Positions 19,392-28,483 of a stretch of DNA of 64,000 nucleotides are shown here, one piece after another. The stretch spans positions 62,001 through 126,000 of the forward strand of contig NZ_SOFH01000005.1 in the NCBI RefSeq assembly GCF_004402495.1. Direction: 5' to 3'. Positions within the stretch are counted from its first letter, which is position 1, and the number at the start of each line of letters is the position of its first letter. The DNA is from Cryobacterium sp. HLT2-28. Lineage in GTDB: Bacteria; Actinomycetota; Actinomycetes; Actinomycetales; Microbacteriaceae. Under the pieces are notes generated by a model that saw only the letters and a list, made by a program, of their open reading frames with translations, was not told where the DNA came from and did not search any database. The position numbers and the translations under genes are program-made.

Positions 19392-20723
19392 TCAGCTGCC
19401 GGTCGTGTTGGCCGACGCCGCGGCGTGCTCTGAGCCTGCTTGCCCGGCCTCGGCGACCTTGCGCCTCTTGACCAGGACCGCGAAGTATGCGGCGGCAACG
19501 GCGCCAACCAGGCCGATACCGGCCGTGATCAGGAAGTACAGGTTGTTGGCGCTGGCCACGTCATCACCATAGGCGGTATAGATGGCGGCGCTGATCTGAG
19601 GCAGGACGATGTCGGGAAGGTACCCGACGAGCGAGATCAGCCCGATCGCGATGCCCGTCGCCGCCACAGGAACCCGGCAGTCTTCAAGCAGCGACCAGTA
19701 GACACCGCGGATGACGTAGACGAACAGTCCGACCAAGACCACCAGCACGTAGACCAGACCGATGGCAAAACCACCTGGCATGAGCGCCAACCCGATCAGC
19801 CCGACGGCCGCGGCCAGCATGGCGGCCGACAACACCCGAGACTTTCCGAGCTTGTCGGCGAGGTATCCACCACCGAATCCACCGATGGGCCGCATCCACA
19901 TCACGACGACGGTGACGACTCCGGCGGCAACCGGGGTAACCGAGTGGTTCGTCGTCAGGTATCCGGAGAAGTAGTAGTACGCCCAGAAGAGGGTGTACCC
20001 ACAGAACAGTGCGAACATCAAGACCCACACTTCACGGATCTTGAGGATGCGGCGAACGGCGGCGAACGTCGACTCGACCGGCTCGGCGTGGGTCTCCTCG
20101 GCTTTCATCTTCTCGTCGCTGGAAAGCACGAAGAAGAGCACAACGGCGAGCACGATGAGCACAGCGCAGTACATGTACACGACCGCCTGGAATCCTGCCG
20201 TGGTGTCGGTGATGTTCGACCCGCCGTCGCCGACGAACGCCGCGAAGATCCCGACCGCCACGGTGGCAAGGGCCGCTTCAACCACTCCTCGCCCGCCATC
20301 GAGGGCACCGAAGAATCTGCCTTCCTCGTTCTTCTCAGCGAGCAGGTTGACTGCCTTCAGGAGCGCACTCCAGAAGGTGAAGACGGAGGCAAAGCCCCAG
20401 ACGAGGAAGACGTAGACCAAAGTCGACTTGTCCGGGATCTGGGCGTAGAACAATCCCGTGACCGCTGTGAGGGCCAACGAAAAGGTGATCATGTACTTCG
20501 TGGGGAATTTGTCGGCCAGCCATCCGCTGGGGAGGTAACCGATGACGAAGATGATGCCGAGCATCGAGTACAGATTTGCCAACTCGGCATTCGACATGTC
20601 GAAGACCTGCAGAATTGTCGCCTCAAAGTTCTGACGCAGGTACACCAACGGGTAGATGGAACCTCCCGCCAGAATCAGCAGCACGAGTTGGAAGATCTTC
20701 TTTGAGTGGCCGGTCTTATACAT
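19392..20723 (-). CDS. MFS transporter of ygc-type operon
   Basis: A 443-residue, 12-helix MFS permease. After helix 2 it carries GWLADKFPTKYM, a motif-A variant, and GYLADKLGKSR in the second half. The start ATG overlaps the kinase stop by 8 bp (ATGTATAA), so it is coupled and is the last gene of the operon. The likely role is uptake of the substrate that the kinase and the two oxidoreductases process. E. coli has another MFS protein, YgcS, in its ygc cluster; as I recall this one belongs to a different subfamily. Substrate unknown. Confidence 0.85.
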   Translation of the reverse strand: MYKTGHSKKIFQLVLLILAGGSIYPLVYLRQNFEATILQVFDMSNAELANLYSMLGIIFVIGYLPSGWLADKFPTKYMITFSLALTAVTGLFYAQIPDKSTLVYVFLVWGFASVFTFWSALLKAVNLLAEKNEEGRFFGALDGGRGVVEAALATVAVGIFAAFVGDGGSNITDTTAGFQAVVYMYCAVLIVLAVVLFFVLSSDEKMKAEETHAEPVESTFAAVRRILKIREVWVLMFALFCGYTLFWAYYYFSGYLTTNHSVTPVAAGVVTVVVMWMRPIGGFGGGYLADKLGKSRVLSAAMLAAAVGLIGLALMPGGFAIGLVYVLVVLVGLFVYVIRGVYWSLLEDCRVPVAATGIAIGLISLVGYLPDIVLPQISAAIYTAYGDDVASANNLYFLITAGIGLVGAVAAAYFAVLVKRRKVAEAGQAGSEHAAASANTTGS

Positions 20724-22185
20724 GTGCGATTGCCCCTTTGCGATCGTAGAGGATACGGTGCGTGCGTTGGAGGATGGCGTCGGTCTGCGCCGTGATGTCG
20801 ACGGAGACCGCGCGGAGTTGGGTGTAGAGGTCGATGTTTTCGACGTTCGGCTCGAAGGTGTCCTCGCGATGCACCATCCTGCTGGAGGCGTCATCGAAGG
20901 TCGGGTACACACCGCAGGCGACGGCGACGCAGATGGCCGCGCCGAGGCCGGCTGCATTGCGCACCTCGTTGCGCACCACAGGAATGCCGAAGACATCGGC
21001 AAAGATCTGCATGCACAGGTCGCTGTAGGAACCGCCGCCGGAGACGACGAGAGTGTCGATGGTGATGCCCCGCTCCTCCTCCATGTTCACCATGTTCTGC
21101 TTCATGGTGAAGGCGATGCCCTCGAGGATCGAGCGGTACATGTGGGCATAGCCGTGGCGCTCATCGAAGCCGAGGAACATCCCCTTCTTGTACGGCTTGG
21201 TGGGCGGCGCGAGCCAGTCGAGCACGCACAGCAGGCCGTCACTGCCCGCCGGAACGTCAGACGCGACCGCGTTGAGGAAGTCGTCGCCGGTCATCCCTGC
21301 GGCTGCTGCGCCGTCGGTGATTTCCCGCCCGAGAAGGTTGCGGAGCCAGGAGACGGTCCACATGCCACGACGGATGCCTCCGCACTCGTAGATGTACCGG
21401 TGCGGTTCTGACGCGAAATTCGAGAAGAACGACGTCGGCTCGGCGACGAATTCCTTTCCGACGATCATGCCCGCGATGTACGTGCCCAGAGACACCAGGC
21501 CCGTCGTTTCGTCGCGGAGCCCTGCCCCGAGTGCTTCGGCGGCCTTGTCGTTTGCGGTGTGCACGACTGGAAGGCCCTGCGGGATTCCAGTGCTGGCCGC
21601 GAACTGCTCGTTCACGAAGCCGCCGACGTCGCCGGGCATCTGCAGCCGATACAACATGCTCCGGCTGACGTTGTACGTGTCGAATGTCTCCTGGTCGCTG
21701 AACCAGTCCCAGGTTCCAACGTCCATGGGCCATGGGCCGATGTAGTTGGCGATCGTGTCGGTCAGTTCGCCCGTGAGGCGCCCCATCAGGTAGCCCGATG
21801 TCGTTGTCACGTGTACAACGTCGTCGTTGGTCGGTTCGTAGGGCTTGGAGAGGCGTTCGTCCATCCAGCTCTGCACTGGCTCGACGAGAGTGCCGTCCGC
21901 GCGGGTGAGGGCGCGGCAACACCGGATGCTGCACAGGCCCACGCCGATGATGTCTGCCGGATCGCCCTGGAATGCCTGCATTGCACGCGACGCGGCGGCA
22001 ACGATGGAGTCGTAGAGGTCGTCGTGTGGATGCTCGACAACGCCCGGTTCGGGTGTGTAGAGGGGCTCCAGGGCCTGGCTGGCTTCGCACACGACTCGTC
22101 CGTCGGTGTCAAAGATGACCACCTTCGAGCTTTGCGAGCCGCCGTCGATCCCCAGAATGTACTTCTTCGTCATTGTGAGATTCAT
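20716..22185 (-). CDS. ygcE: FGGY-family carbohydrate kinase (YgcE-like)
   Basis: A 489-residue FGGY kinase. The N-terminal phosphate-1 loop is LGIDGGSQSSKVVIFD, followed by GVGLCSIRCCRALTRADG and WMDERLSKPY (substrate side). ANDKAAEALGAG and VSLGTYIAGM belong to domain 1, and VSGGGSYSDLCMQIFAD is the adenosine motif in domain 2. It should phosphorylate a sugar or polyol with ATP. The layout and these segments match what I recall of E. coli YgcE, a kinase of unknown substrate. ATG 22185 is used; ATG 22173 is possible. It is the third gene of the GlpP-linked operon and overlaps the MFS start. Confidence 0.88.
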   Translation of the reverse strand: MNLTMTKKYILGIDGGSQSSKVVIFDTDGRVVCEASQALEPLYTPEPGVVEHPHDDLYDSIVAAASRAMQAFQGDPADIIGVGLCSIRCCRALTRADGTLVEPVQSWMDERLSKPYEPTNDDVVHVTTTSGYLMGRLTGELTDTIANYIGPWPMDVGTWDWFSDQETFDTYNVSRSMLYRLQMPGDVGGFVNEQFAASTGIPQGLPVVHTANDKAAEALGAGLRDETTGLVSLGTYIAGMIVGKEFVAEPTSFFSNFASEPHRYIYECGGIRRGMWTVSWLRNLLGREITDGAAAAGMTGDDFLNAVASDVPAGSDGLLCVLDWLAPPTKPYKKGMFLGFDERHGYAHMYRSILEGIAFTMKQNMVNMEEERGITIDTLVVSGGGSYSDLCMQIFADVFGIPVVRNEVRNAAGLGAAICVAVACGVYPTFDDASSRMVHREDTFEPNVENIDLYTQLRAVSVDITAQTDAILQRTHRILYDRKGAIAHV

Positions 22186-22201
22186 GTTCAGGTCCCGGCG
22201 C

Positions 22202-22990
22202 TCAGCGCACCAGATAGCCCCCGTCGACGCTCAGGATGTGCCCGTTCACGTAGTCGGAGGCGCGGCTGGCGAGGAACACTGTCGCCCCCATGAGATCTTG
22301 CGTCTGACCCCAGCGGTTGGCCGGGATGTGATCGAGGACCCGCTGGTTGGTGTCGGGGTTGGCTCGGGTTGCGGTCGTGAGCTCGGTGGCGTAGTAGCCG
22401 GGGGCGATGCCGTTCACCTGGATTCCGAACTGCGCCAGCTCGTCGCAGTATGCCTTGGTGAATCCGGCGATGCCGTGCTTGGTGGCGGCGTAGGCGGGCG
22501 ACCACTGGCCACCGAGGAAGGTGAACACCGAGCAGATGTTGATGATCTTGCCGCTGCGTTGCGGAATCATGTACTTGGCGCATTCGTGCGACATCTCGAA
22601 GGCAGCGGTCAGGTTGAGAGCAACCATCGGGTCCCACTGCGCGCGGGTGTACTTGGTGACGTCGGGCTCGTTGATGCTGCGGCCGGCGCAGTTCACGAGA
22701 ATATCAATGCTGCCGAATTCCCGGACGCAGGCTTCAACAACTTTGTTGGGGTTTCCTTCGGCCGTGATGTCCGCCATGAGATACGAGTATTTTGAGCCGG
22801 CCGCCTCGACCAGCGCGCCGGTTTTCCCGTCGTCGGGCATGATGCTGACGGCGAACACGTTCGCACCGGCTTTGGCCAGCGCGAGGGTGAACGCCTGACC
22901 GAGCCCGGTGTTTCCACCGGTGACGATCGCGGTCTTGCCCTTGATTGAGAAGAAGTCCATCTGGAAGTCCGAGATGTTGACGTCAGTCAT
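22202..22990 (-). CDS. ygcW: SDR oxidoreductase (YgcW/KduD-like)
   Basis: A 262-residue classical short-chain dehydrogenase. TGGNTGLG (24-31) binds the cofactor, the catalytic set is Ser in NICSVF and Tyr/Lys in YAATKHG, and it ends with VDGGYLVR. The stretches GGQWSPAYAATKHG and LDHIPANRWGQTQDLMG closely match my recollection of E. coli YgcW, annotated as similar to 2-deoxy-D-gluconate 3-dehydrogenase. It would oxidise or reduce a hydroxyl/keto group of a sugar acid or polyol with NAD(P). ATG 22990 is chosen since an in-frame upstream start adds a non-family tail. Second gene of the operon. Confidence 0.9.
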   Translation of the reverse strand: MTDVNISDFQMDFFSIKGKTAIVTGGNTGLGQAFTLALAKAGANVFAVSIMPDDGKTGALVEAAGSKYSYLMADITAEGNPNKVVEACVREFGSIDILVNCAGRSINEPDVTKYTRAQWDPMVALNLTAAFEMSHECAKYMIPQRSGKIINICSVFTFLGGQWSPAYAATKHGIAGFTKAYCDELAQFGIQVNGIAPGYYATELTTATRANPDTNQRVLDHIPANRWGQTQDLMGATVFLASRASDYVNGHILSVDGGYLVR

Positions 22991-23090
22991 GCGTTTTCTC
23001 TGTTTCTTGTTCAGTGGGGTTGTGCGCGGGTGCGCCGGTCGGCACACGGTCATCGTGTGCCTTTCGGCGCACCCGCGCCGGAATGGGTGG

Positions 23091-24536
23091 CTACTTCTTG
23101 AGTGGGAAGATCGTTCCGCGGTTCATGATTCCGTTCGGATCGAACGCGGTTTTGAGGGTCTCGAGCATGTACAGCGACGAGCCGTATTCCTCGGCCAGGA
23201 AGTGCGTGCGGTGCTTTCCGACGCCGTGGTGGTGGCACATCGACCCGCCCAGCTTGAGGGTTTCCTCGACGATGATGTTCTGGATCGGGTCGTGGTAGGT
23301 GGCACGTTCTTCGGTGGGATCAACGTCGATCTTGTAGTAGTAGACGAAGTACATATTGGTTCCGTTGAGGTAGCTGTGGCTGGAGTGGCCGCCGAGCAGG
23401 CTGAACTCCGCCGAGATCTCATTCCGGATGCGAGCAAGCGCGTTGGTGTAGATGTCGTGGATGACGCTCCAATTGCCCGAGATCTCGGTGGTGAAACCGT
23501 TGATCAGGGTGTCCCGGATCTCGATTCGCTCCTCTTCGATCTTCGAGACGTCCCAGTTGAGGTTGTCGAACCAGTCCTCGATGAGCTTGTCCTCGACCCG
23601 ATCCGCCGAGCCGAAGCCGGCGACGATCTCCTCGATGGCCGCTCCCGTCGCGTCGGCGATCGGCTTGGGTCCTTCGGCGACGAAGATGAGCACGCACCGC
23701 CCGTCGGAGAAGTGCTTGAAGTGGTACAGGCCGTCTTCCTTGTCGTAGAGGCGGGCAACGGACGGACGGTAACCCTGGGTGATGACCTCCCGGAGGATCT
23801 CCAGGCCGGTCTTCATGTCGTTCAGCAGGTAGCCGTAGAACTTGTTGTTCTCCGGGTAGTAGCGGAAGATCTTGACCGTGACCTCGGTGACGTAGTTGAA
23901 CGCACCCTCATTGCCGATCACCAGGTGGCGGATGTCCGGCCCGGCCGCGCGTCTCGGCACGTTCTTGATGCGGCAGATCTGGCCGTTCGGGAAGACCGTT
24001 TCAACGCCGACGAGCATGTCTTCGATTCCACCGTAGAGGGTGGAGAACTGTCCGATGGAGCGGGTTGCGACCAGCCCGCCGTATTGCGCGAGGGGCTTGG
24101 ACTGCGGCGAGTGCCCGGTGGTGTAGCCGATCTTACGGAGCTCATTCTCCAGGTCTTCGAGGCAGACGCCGCACTGCACGGTGGCCAGCATGTTGGCGGT
24201 GTCGATGCTCAGAATCTGGTTCATGCCGGAGCCGTCGACGACGATGGAGTCTTCGATCACCGTTTCGAGGCCGCCCTCAGTGGCTGAGCCTCCGGTCTTC
24301 GGAACGACGTTGATGCCGTTCTCGTTCGCGAATTTCAGCACCTGGGCAACCTCCTTGGGGGTGCCGGGCTTCACGACGGCCGCGGGCAACGGCAAGGCGT
24401 AGATGCCGAAGATGTTCTCGACTTTGTAGTACCGATCTGCGCTGTTGTCCTTCAACGTCTGCTCGTCGGTGATGACTCGCTCGCTACCGAGGATGTCAAC
24501 GTAGGCACTAACGATCTGTTCACGGGTGAGGCGCAT
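23091..24536 (-). CDS. ygcU: FAD-linked oxidase, AGPS/ADPS type (YgcU-like)
   Basis: A 481-residue flavoprotein of the VAO/PCMH family. The FAD-binding half has VPKTGGSATEGGLETV (about 79-94) and GYTTGHSPQSKPLAQYGG. The C-terminal half has LGGHSSHSYLNGTNMYF and HHHGVGKHR near residue 440, the motif found in alkyldihydroxyacetonephosphate synthases. Long identical-looking stretches (IKNVPRRAAGPDIRH, SIGQFSTLYGGIEDM) match what I recall of E. coli YgcU. It probably oxidises a hydroxy acid or polyol phosphate. First gene of the operon, about 80 nt after a leader terminator. Confidence 0.9.
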   Translation of the reverse strand: MRLTREQIVSAYVDILGSERVITDEQTLKDNSADRYYKVENIFGIYALPLPAAVVKPGTPKEVAQVLKFANENGINVVPKTGGSATEGGLETVIEDSIVVDGSGMNQILSIDTANMLATVQCGVCLEDLENELRKIGYTTGHSPQSKPLAQYGGLVATRSIGQFSTLYGGIEDMLVGVETVFPNGQICRIKNVPRRAAGPDIRHLVIGNEGAFNYVTEVTVKIFRYYPENNKFYGYLLNDMKTGLEILREVITQGYRPSVARLYDKEDGLYHFKHFSDGRCVLIFVAEGPKPIADATGAAIEEIVAGFGSADRVEDKLIEDWFDNLNWDVSKIEEERIEIRDTLINGFTTEISGNWSVIHDIYTNALARIRNEISAEFSLLGGHSSHSYLNGTNMYFVYYYKIDVDPTEERATYHDPIQNIIVEETLKLGGSMCHHHGVGKHRTHFLAEEYGSSLYMLETLKTAFDPNGIMNRGTIFPLKK

Positions 24537-24617
24537 TATTCGACTGGTTCCGTTCGTTCTAGGTGTTCGTGTTTTGCGGTGTGAGGCACTGAACCCACCA
24601 CTTCGTGGATTAACGAC

Positions 24618-24661
24618 AAAAAAAGAACAGCGATCCCCTCAGAAGAGGGGGTCGCTGTTCT
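24618..24661 (-). terminator. Leader terminator/attenuator of the ygc-type operon
   Basis: On the minus strand: AGAACAGCGACCCCCTC, loop TTCT, GAGGGGATCGCTGTTCT, then seven T. That is a 17-position stem with one A-C mismatch and a U-tract, a strong intrinsic terminator. No minus-strand gene precedes it, so it stands in the 5' leader of the FAD-oxidase operon, 82 bp before the ATG. Beside a GlpP-family gene it is the expected target for antitermination. On the plus strand there is no upstream gene to terminate. Confidence 0.8.
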
Positions 24662-24725
24662 CTAAGTTTTAAGCAACAGTCCCGAACCAGGTCCGGAACG
24701 CGTGTGAAGTTGAAGGTTGAGCGGA

Positions 24726-24731
24726 AGCCTA
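24726..24731 (-). promoter_or_regulatory. Candidate -10 of the ygc-type operon
   Basis: TAGGCT on the minus strand preceded by TGC is a fair actinobacterial extended -10 (TANNNT). Transcription would start near 24719, giving a leader of about 180 nt that contains the terminator at 24618-24661. The -35 is not clear (TTGCGC lies about 19 bp upstream). Confidence 0.4.
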
Positions 24732-24815
24732 GCATGGCCATTCGTCTCCCGCGCAAGCAGGTTCTCGAATGAGGCGCGTGGAACCGTGCCTGAGTCGCCC
24801 GGTAGAGTTCAGCGC

Positions 24816-25391
24816 ATGGCTGACGAATCGTCCCGGATCAGCGACGTCATGTCGCTTCACCCCGTAATCGCGAGCATCAAGGATGAAGACGGGCTCAGGG
24901 CGGTTTTGCGTGCCCCCTGCCCTGTCGTCTTCGTTCTCTTCGGATCCGTGATGACCATTCAGGGCATCGTTGCGACCCTGAAGAACGCCGAGAAGACGGT
25001 ATTCGTGGATGTGGACCTGCTCGACGGCTTTTCGAGCAAACCGATCGCAGTCGATTTCCTGAAGGCTCACACCCAAACCGACGGAGTTCTGAGTTCAAAG
25101 ACCATCATGGTGAAGGCGGCGAAGGCTGCCGGCCTGATGGCTGTCCATCGACTGTTCCTCGTTGATTCCCTCAGCTACAACAACGTGTCCAAACAGGTGA
25201 AGATTTCGGAACCGGATGCCATCATGATCCTGCCAGGATGCATGCCGCGAGTGCTCTCCTGGGTGCGCGCCGACACCAACCTTCCCCTGATCGCGGGGGG
25301 ATTGGTCTGCGACAAGGAAGACGTGATGGCCGCCCTGAACGCCGGCGCCAATGCGATCGCGTCTTCGAATCGCGGCGTCTGGCTGATGTAG
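24816..25391 (+). CDS. glpP: GlpP-family RNA antiterminator (YgcP-like)
   Basis: A 191-residue protein, matching the usual GlpP length (about 190). It opens with HPVIASIKDEDGL, followed by VFVLFGSVMTIQGIV, FVDVDLLDGFSSKPIAVDFL, THT/QTDGVLSSK and ends LPLIAGGLVCDKEDV and ASSNRGVWLM. These are the (beta/alpha) barrel motifs of glycerol-3-phosphate-responsive antiterminators. B. subtilis GlpP binds glpD leader mRNA and prevents termination. E. coli YgcP is the homologue I recall beside ygcU/W/E. It is divergent from the operon whose leader holds a strong terminator, so it probably activates that operon by antitermination. The ligand may be a phosphorylated intermediate made by the kinase. Confidence 0.88.
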   Translation: MADESSRISDVMSLHPVIASIKDEDGLRAVLRAPCPVVFVLFGSVMTIQGIVATLKNAEKTVFVDVDLLDGFSSKPIAVDFLKAHTQTDGVLSSKTIMVKAAKAAGLMAVHRLFLVDSLSYNNVSKQVKISEPDAIMILPGCMPRVLSWVRADTNLPLIAGGLVCDKEDVMAALNAGANAIASSNRGVWLM

Positions 25392-25430
25392 CGGCCACCC
25401 GGCTCTGTGGTGCGCCAATCGGCGCCGGCG

Positions 25431-28412
25431 TTACCAGCCGTCGCTCAGCACCTGGTCGAGCGCGTCCACGAAGAAATCCGCGCTCTCCCGGCTCAGGCAC
25501 AGGGGCGGCTTGATCTTCAGCACGTTCTGCCGCTCGGAAGTCGGCTGCACGATCACGCCGAGCTCCAGCATCCGTTCGCAGATGGCGGCGGTCTCGCTCG
25601 TCGCCGGCTCGAGGGTGTCCCGGTCGCGCACGAGTTCCACCCCCAGGTACAGGCCCAGGCCGTGCACCATCCCGATCAGCGGATGCCGCTCCGCGAGTTC
25701 CGCGAGCCGGCCTGCCAGGTGCCGGCCGACGGCATCCGCGTTCTGCTGGAGGGATTCGTCCCGGATGACGTCGAGCACCGCGAGGCCCGCGACGCAGCCG
25801 ACCGGGCTGCCGCCGGCCGAGGAGAAGAAGTTGCCCTCCCCGGCCAGGGATTCGGCGATGTCCCGGCGGGTGAGCACCGCGCCGAGCGGATAGCCGTTGC
25901 CCATGGCCTTGGCCACCGTGATGATGTCGGGCACCACGCCCTGCTGCGCCGCACCCCAGAAGTGGCTGCCCAGCCGGCCGTAGCCCACCTGCACCTCGTC
26001 GGCGATGCACAGCCCGCCGCGGGCGCGGACCTGCTCATAGGCGAGCGCGAGGTAGCCCGGCGGCGGGACGACCCCGCCGGCGTTGCCCAGCACGGGCTCG
26101 CAGATGAAGGCGGCCAGGTCAGCCCCCGGGCCGTTCGGAGCATCGAGCAGCCGGGCCAGATCGGCCGCGTATCCCTGCGCCGCCCCGGTGCCGCGATGCG
26201 TCCCGCGATACGCGTTGGGAACATCCGCGATGTGCACCCAGCCGGGCCGGGAGGCCGCGGCGTGGGGGTTGTCGAAGGCCGAGGTGGACACCGCGTCGGA
26301 GGCCATCGTCCAGCCGTGGTAGCCCTCTCTGAGGGCGACGACGCCGTCGCGGCCGGTGTGGATCCGGGCCAGGCGCAGGGCCAGGTCCACGGCCTCGCTG
26401 CCGCTGTTGACCAGCAGCACGGTGTCGAGTGAGGGGTCAGGCGCTGTCGCCACGATCCGTTCGCAGAGATCGGCGAGCGCCGAGTAGAGAAAACGGGAGT
26501 TCGTGTTGAGCAGCTGCAACTGGTCGCTGACGGCCCGGCTGAACCGGGGATGGCTGTGTCCGATCACGGCGACGTTGTTGACAATGTCGACGTAGGAGCG
26601 CCCGCGGGTGTCGACGAGCAGTTCCCGCCAGCCGCGTTCGATCTGCGGCGGCTGTTCGTAGTACTTCTCCTGCGCGGCGGCCATCACCCTGCCGCGCCGG
26701 GCCAGTTCGGTCGCCGGATCGGCGACGGATGCCCGCGCGGCCAGCCCCAGCAACCGCGCCGGGTCCGGCACGAGGGTTGCCCACGCCGCGGCGCGGGAGG
26801 TCTGCGCGAAGGGCGGGGCGGCATCCGGGGCCGCCAGCCCCGGGCGGGCGAACTCCTGCACGGTCACCCGGCCGACCGGGCCCGCCGCCGACTCCCGGTC
26901 GCCGTTCGGGCGGGCAACACCCAGTGGCTCCCCCGCGGCGACCCACGCTCCCGGCACCTGGTTCGACGCGATCCCGCCGATGCGCAGTTCGAAACCGGCC
27001 AGGGCCAGAACCAGATGGTCGTCGCCGACCTCGGCGACCTCGGCGACCTCGGGCGCCACGATCTCCGACCCGGCAGGCAGGAAGACCTCGGTGAAGAGGG
27101 CGAAGGTGTGAGGTTCCGCGTGCGAGCGCGGCGGGGTTCGGGTGAGCCGGAACTGCCCATAGGGGGCGACGGCCGCGGTGCGCCGGGCGAGGGCTGCACG
27201 CGCGAGCTGCCATTCGGCATCCGTCTGCTGCCAGAGGCCGTCGGCCAGCAATGGGCTGGTCACAGAGAAGTCGAGCACCTCGTAGTCGCCGCCGGCCAGC
27301 GCGGGGATCATCGGGAGGAACGTTTCCGGCTCGGCCGGGGCGTGCGGCGGCCGGCCGAGCGCCAGCCGGATGGTCGCTTCCGCCTCCTCCCAGCCGATCG
27401 CGCTGGCCGCGGCGAAGACGCGCCACTCCGCGTCCATCCGGTGCCTGGCATAGTCGTTGTCCTCGTCGATCCGCACCTGCTGCTCGCCGCTGGCCACCAG
27501 CACCGCCCCGCGCAGCACGATCAGCGGCCACAGCGCGACGATCTCGTCGTCGGTCAGGGGAACCACCTCGTCGAAGGCGACGATCGCCGCAAGGGCGGCG
27601 AACGGATTGTCCGGCACGTGGTGCAGCACGGATGCGGCGGTGACCGCGAGTTCCGCGATCAGCCACCCTGTTCCGAGGTCGCCGAAGTCGATCACCCCGT
27701 CGGGGAGGTGGTGGCCGTTCGGCAGCACCCGGCAGATCACATTGTCATCGGTGATGTCCCCGTGGATCGTCTGCAGCCGGAGGGCCGGGATCACCGTCGC
27801 CAGGCGCGCGGCGGCGCTGTCGGCGATGGCGCGGAGCCGTGCCCGGGTGTCCTCCTCCGGCACCCAGTGCACCAGCAGGTCGACCACTGCCTTGGCGTTG
27901 CGCAGGTCCCACTGCAGCGTGCGGTCGAGCCCCGCCGCCGCGAAGTCCTGCAGGTGCAGAGCCGTGGTGCCCGAGAGCCGGCCCAGCGCCCTGACCACCG
28001 GCGGGGCCAGATAGCCCTGGGCCTCGAGGGAGGGCCCCTCGATGAAGGTCAGCAGCCGAACCGGGAGGGCGCCATCCGTTGCCGGCCAGTACTGACGGAT
28101 GTTGCCGTCCAGCCCGCGCACCGGCTGCGGCACCCGCATTCCGCGCGCGGACAGGTGCTCCATCACCGCGTCCTGCGCGGCCAGCTCGGAGGCGGAGAAG
28201 GCGGGATTGTCGACCTTGAGCACGTAACGCGGCGCCCCGTCACTGGATGCGGCGTCGCGGGAGCCGATCAGGAAGTTGCGGTCCTGCTGGCTGCCGAGCT
28301 CGCGGGCCGTGCCCGTGATCCCGAAGAGGGACGCGGCCATGGTCTCGGCGTCCGCCGCGGTGACGTCCGGGCGCACGAGTCCCTGCCCACTGAAGAAATC
28401 AAAACCTGGCAC
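25431..28412 (-). CDS. APH / M23-like / class-III aminotransferase fusion
   Basis: A 993-residue three-part protein. Residues 1 to about 340 are an aminoglycoside-phosphotransferase-like kinase domain with HGDITDDNVIC (near 218) and DFGDLGTGW. Residues about 400-560 resemble an M23-peptidase-like beta fold without clear metal ligands. Residues about 590-993 are a PLP class-III aminotransferase with ADEVQVGYGR and a Schiff-base Lys near 835 (ITVAKAMGNGYPLG). Similar fusions occur in other bacteria; related lyases act on phosphorylated amino alcohols such as phosphoethanolamine. A phosphorylate-then-eliminate reaction in one chain is a reasonable inference. It converges on glpP with a 39-bp gap. 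Confidence 0.88.
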   Translation of the reverse strand: MPGFDFFSGQGLVRPDVTAADAETMAASLFGITGTARELGSQQDRNFLIGSRDAASSDGAPRYVLKVDNPAFSASELAAQDAVMEHLSARGMRVPQPVRGLDGNIRQYWPATDGALPVRLLTFIEGPSLEAQGYLAPPVVRALGRLSGTTALHLQDFAAAGLDRTLQWDLRNAKAVVDLLVHWVPEEDTRARLRAIADSAAARLATVIPALRLQTIHGDITDDNVICRVLPNGHHLPDGVIDFGDLGTGWLIAELAVTAASVLHHVPDNPFAALAAIVAFDEVVPLTDDEIVALWPLIVLRGAVLVASGEQQVRIDEDNDYARHRMDAEWRVFAAASAIGWEEAEATIRLALGRPPHAPAEPETFLPMIPALAGGDYEVLDFSVTSPLLADGLWQQTDAEWQLARAALARRTAAVAPYGQFRLTRTPPRSHAEPHTFALFTEVFLPAGSEIVAPEVAEVAEVGDDHLVLALAGFELRIGGIASNQVPGAWVAAGEPLGVARPNGDRESAAGPVGRVTVQEFARPGLAAPDAAPPFAQTSRAAAWATLVPDPARLLGLAARASVADPATELARRGRVMAAAQEKYYEQPPQIERGWRELLVDTRGRSYVDIVNNVAVIGHSHPRFSRAVSDQLQLLNTNSRFLYSALADLCERIVATAPDPSLDTVLLVNSGSEAVDLALRLARIHTGRDGVVALREGYHGWTMASDAVSTSAFDNPHAAASRPGWVHIADVPNAYRGTHRGTGAAQGYAADLARLLDAPNGPGADLAAFICEPVLGNAGGVVPPPGYLALAYEQVRARGGLCIADEVQVGYGRLGSHFWGAAQQGVVPDIITVAKAMGNGYPLGAVLTRRDIAESLAGEGNFFSSAGGSPVGCVAGLAVLDVIRDESLQQNADAVGRHLAGRLAELAERHPLIGMVHGLGLYLGVELVRDRDTLEPATSETAAICERMLELGVIVQPTSERQNVLKIKPPLCLSRESADFFVDALDQVLSDGW

Positions 28413-28483
28413 GTCGACGCTCCTCGCAGATGGGGCAGTGAATCCTGCCAGTTTGGCACCACCGCGACCCGATCACCGCCCGG

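Noticed and set aside
24598..24608. Small CCAC-TTC-GTGG hairpin after the leader terminator
   Set aside because: Only a 4-bp stem; too weak to claim as a separate regulatory element.
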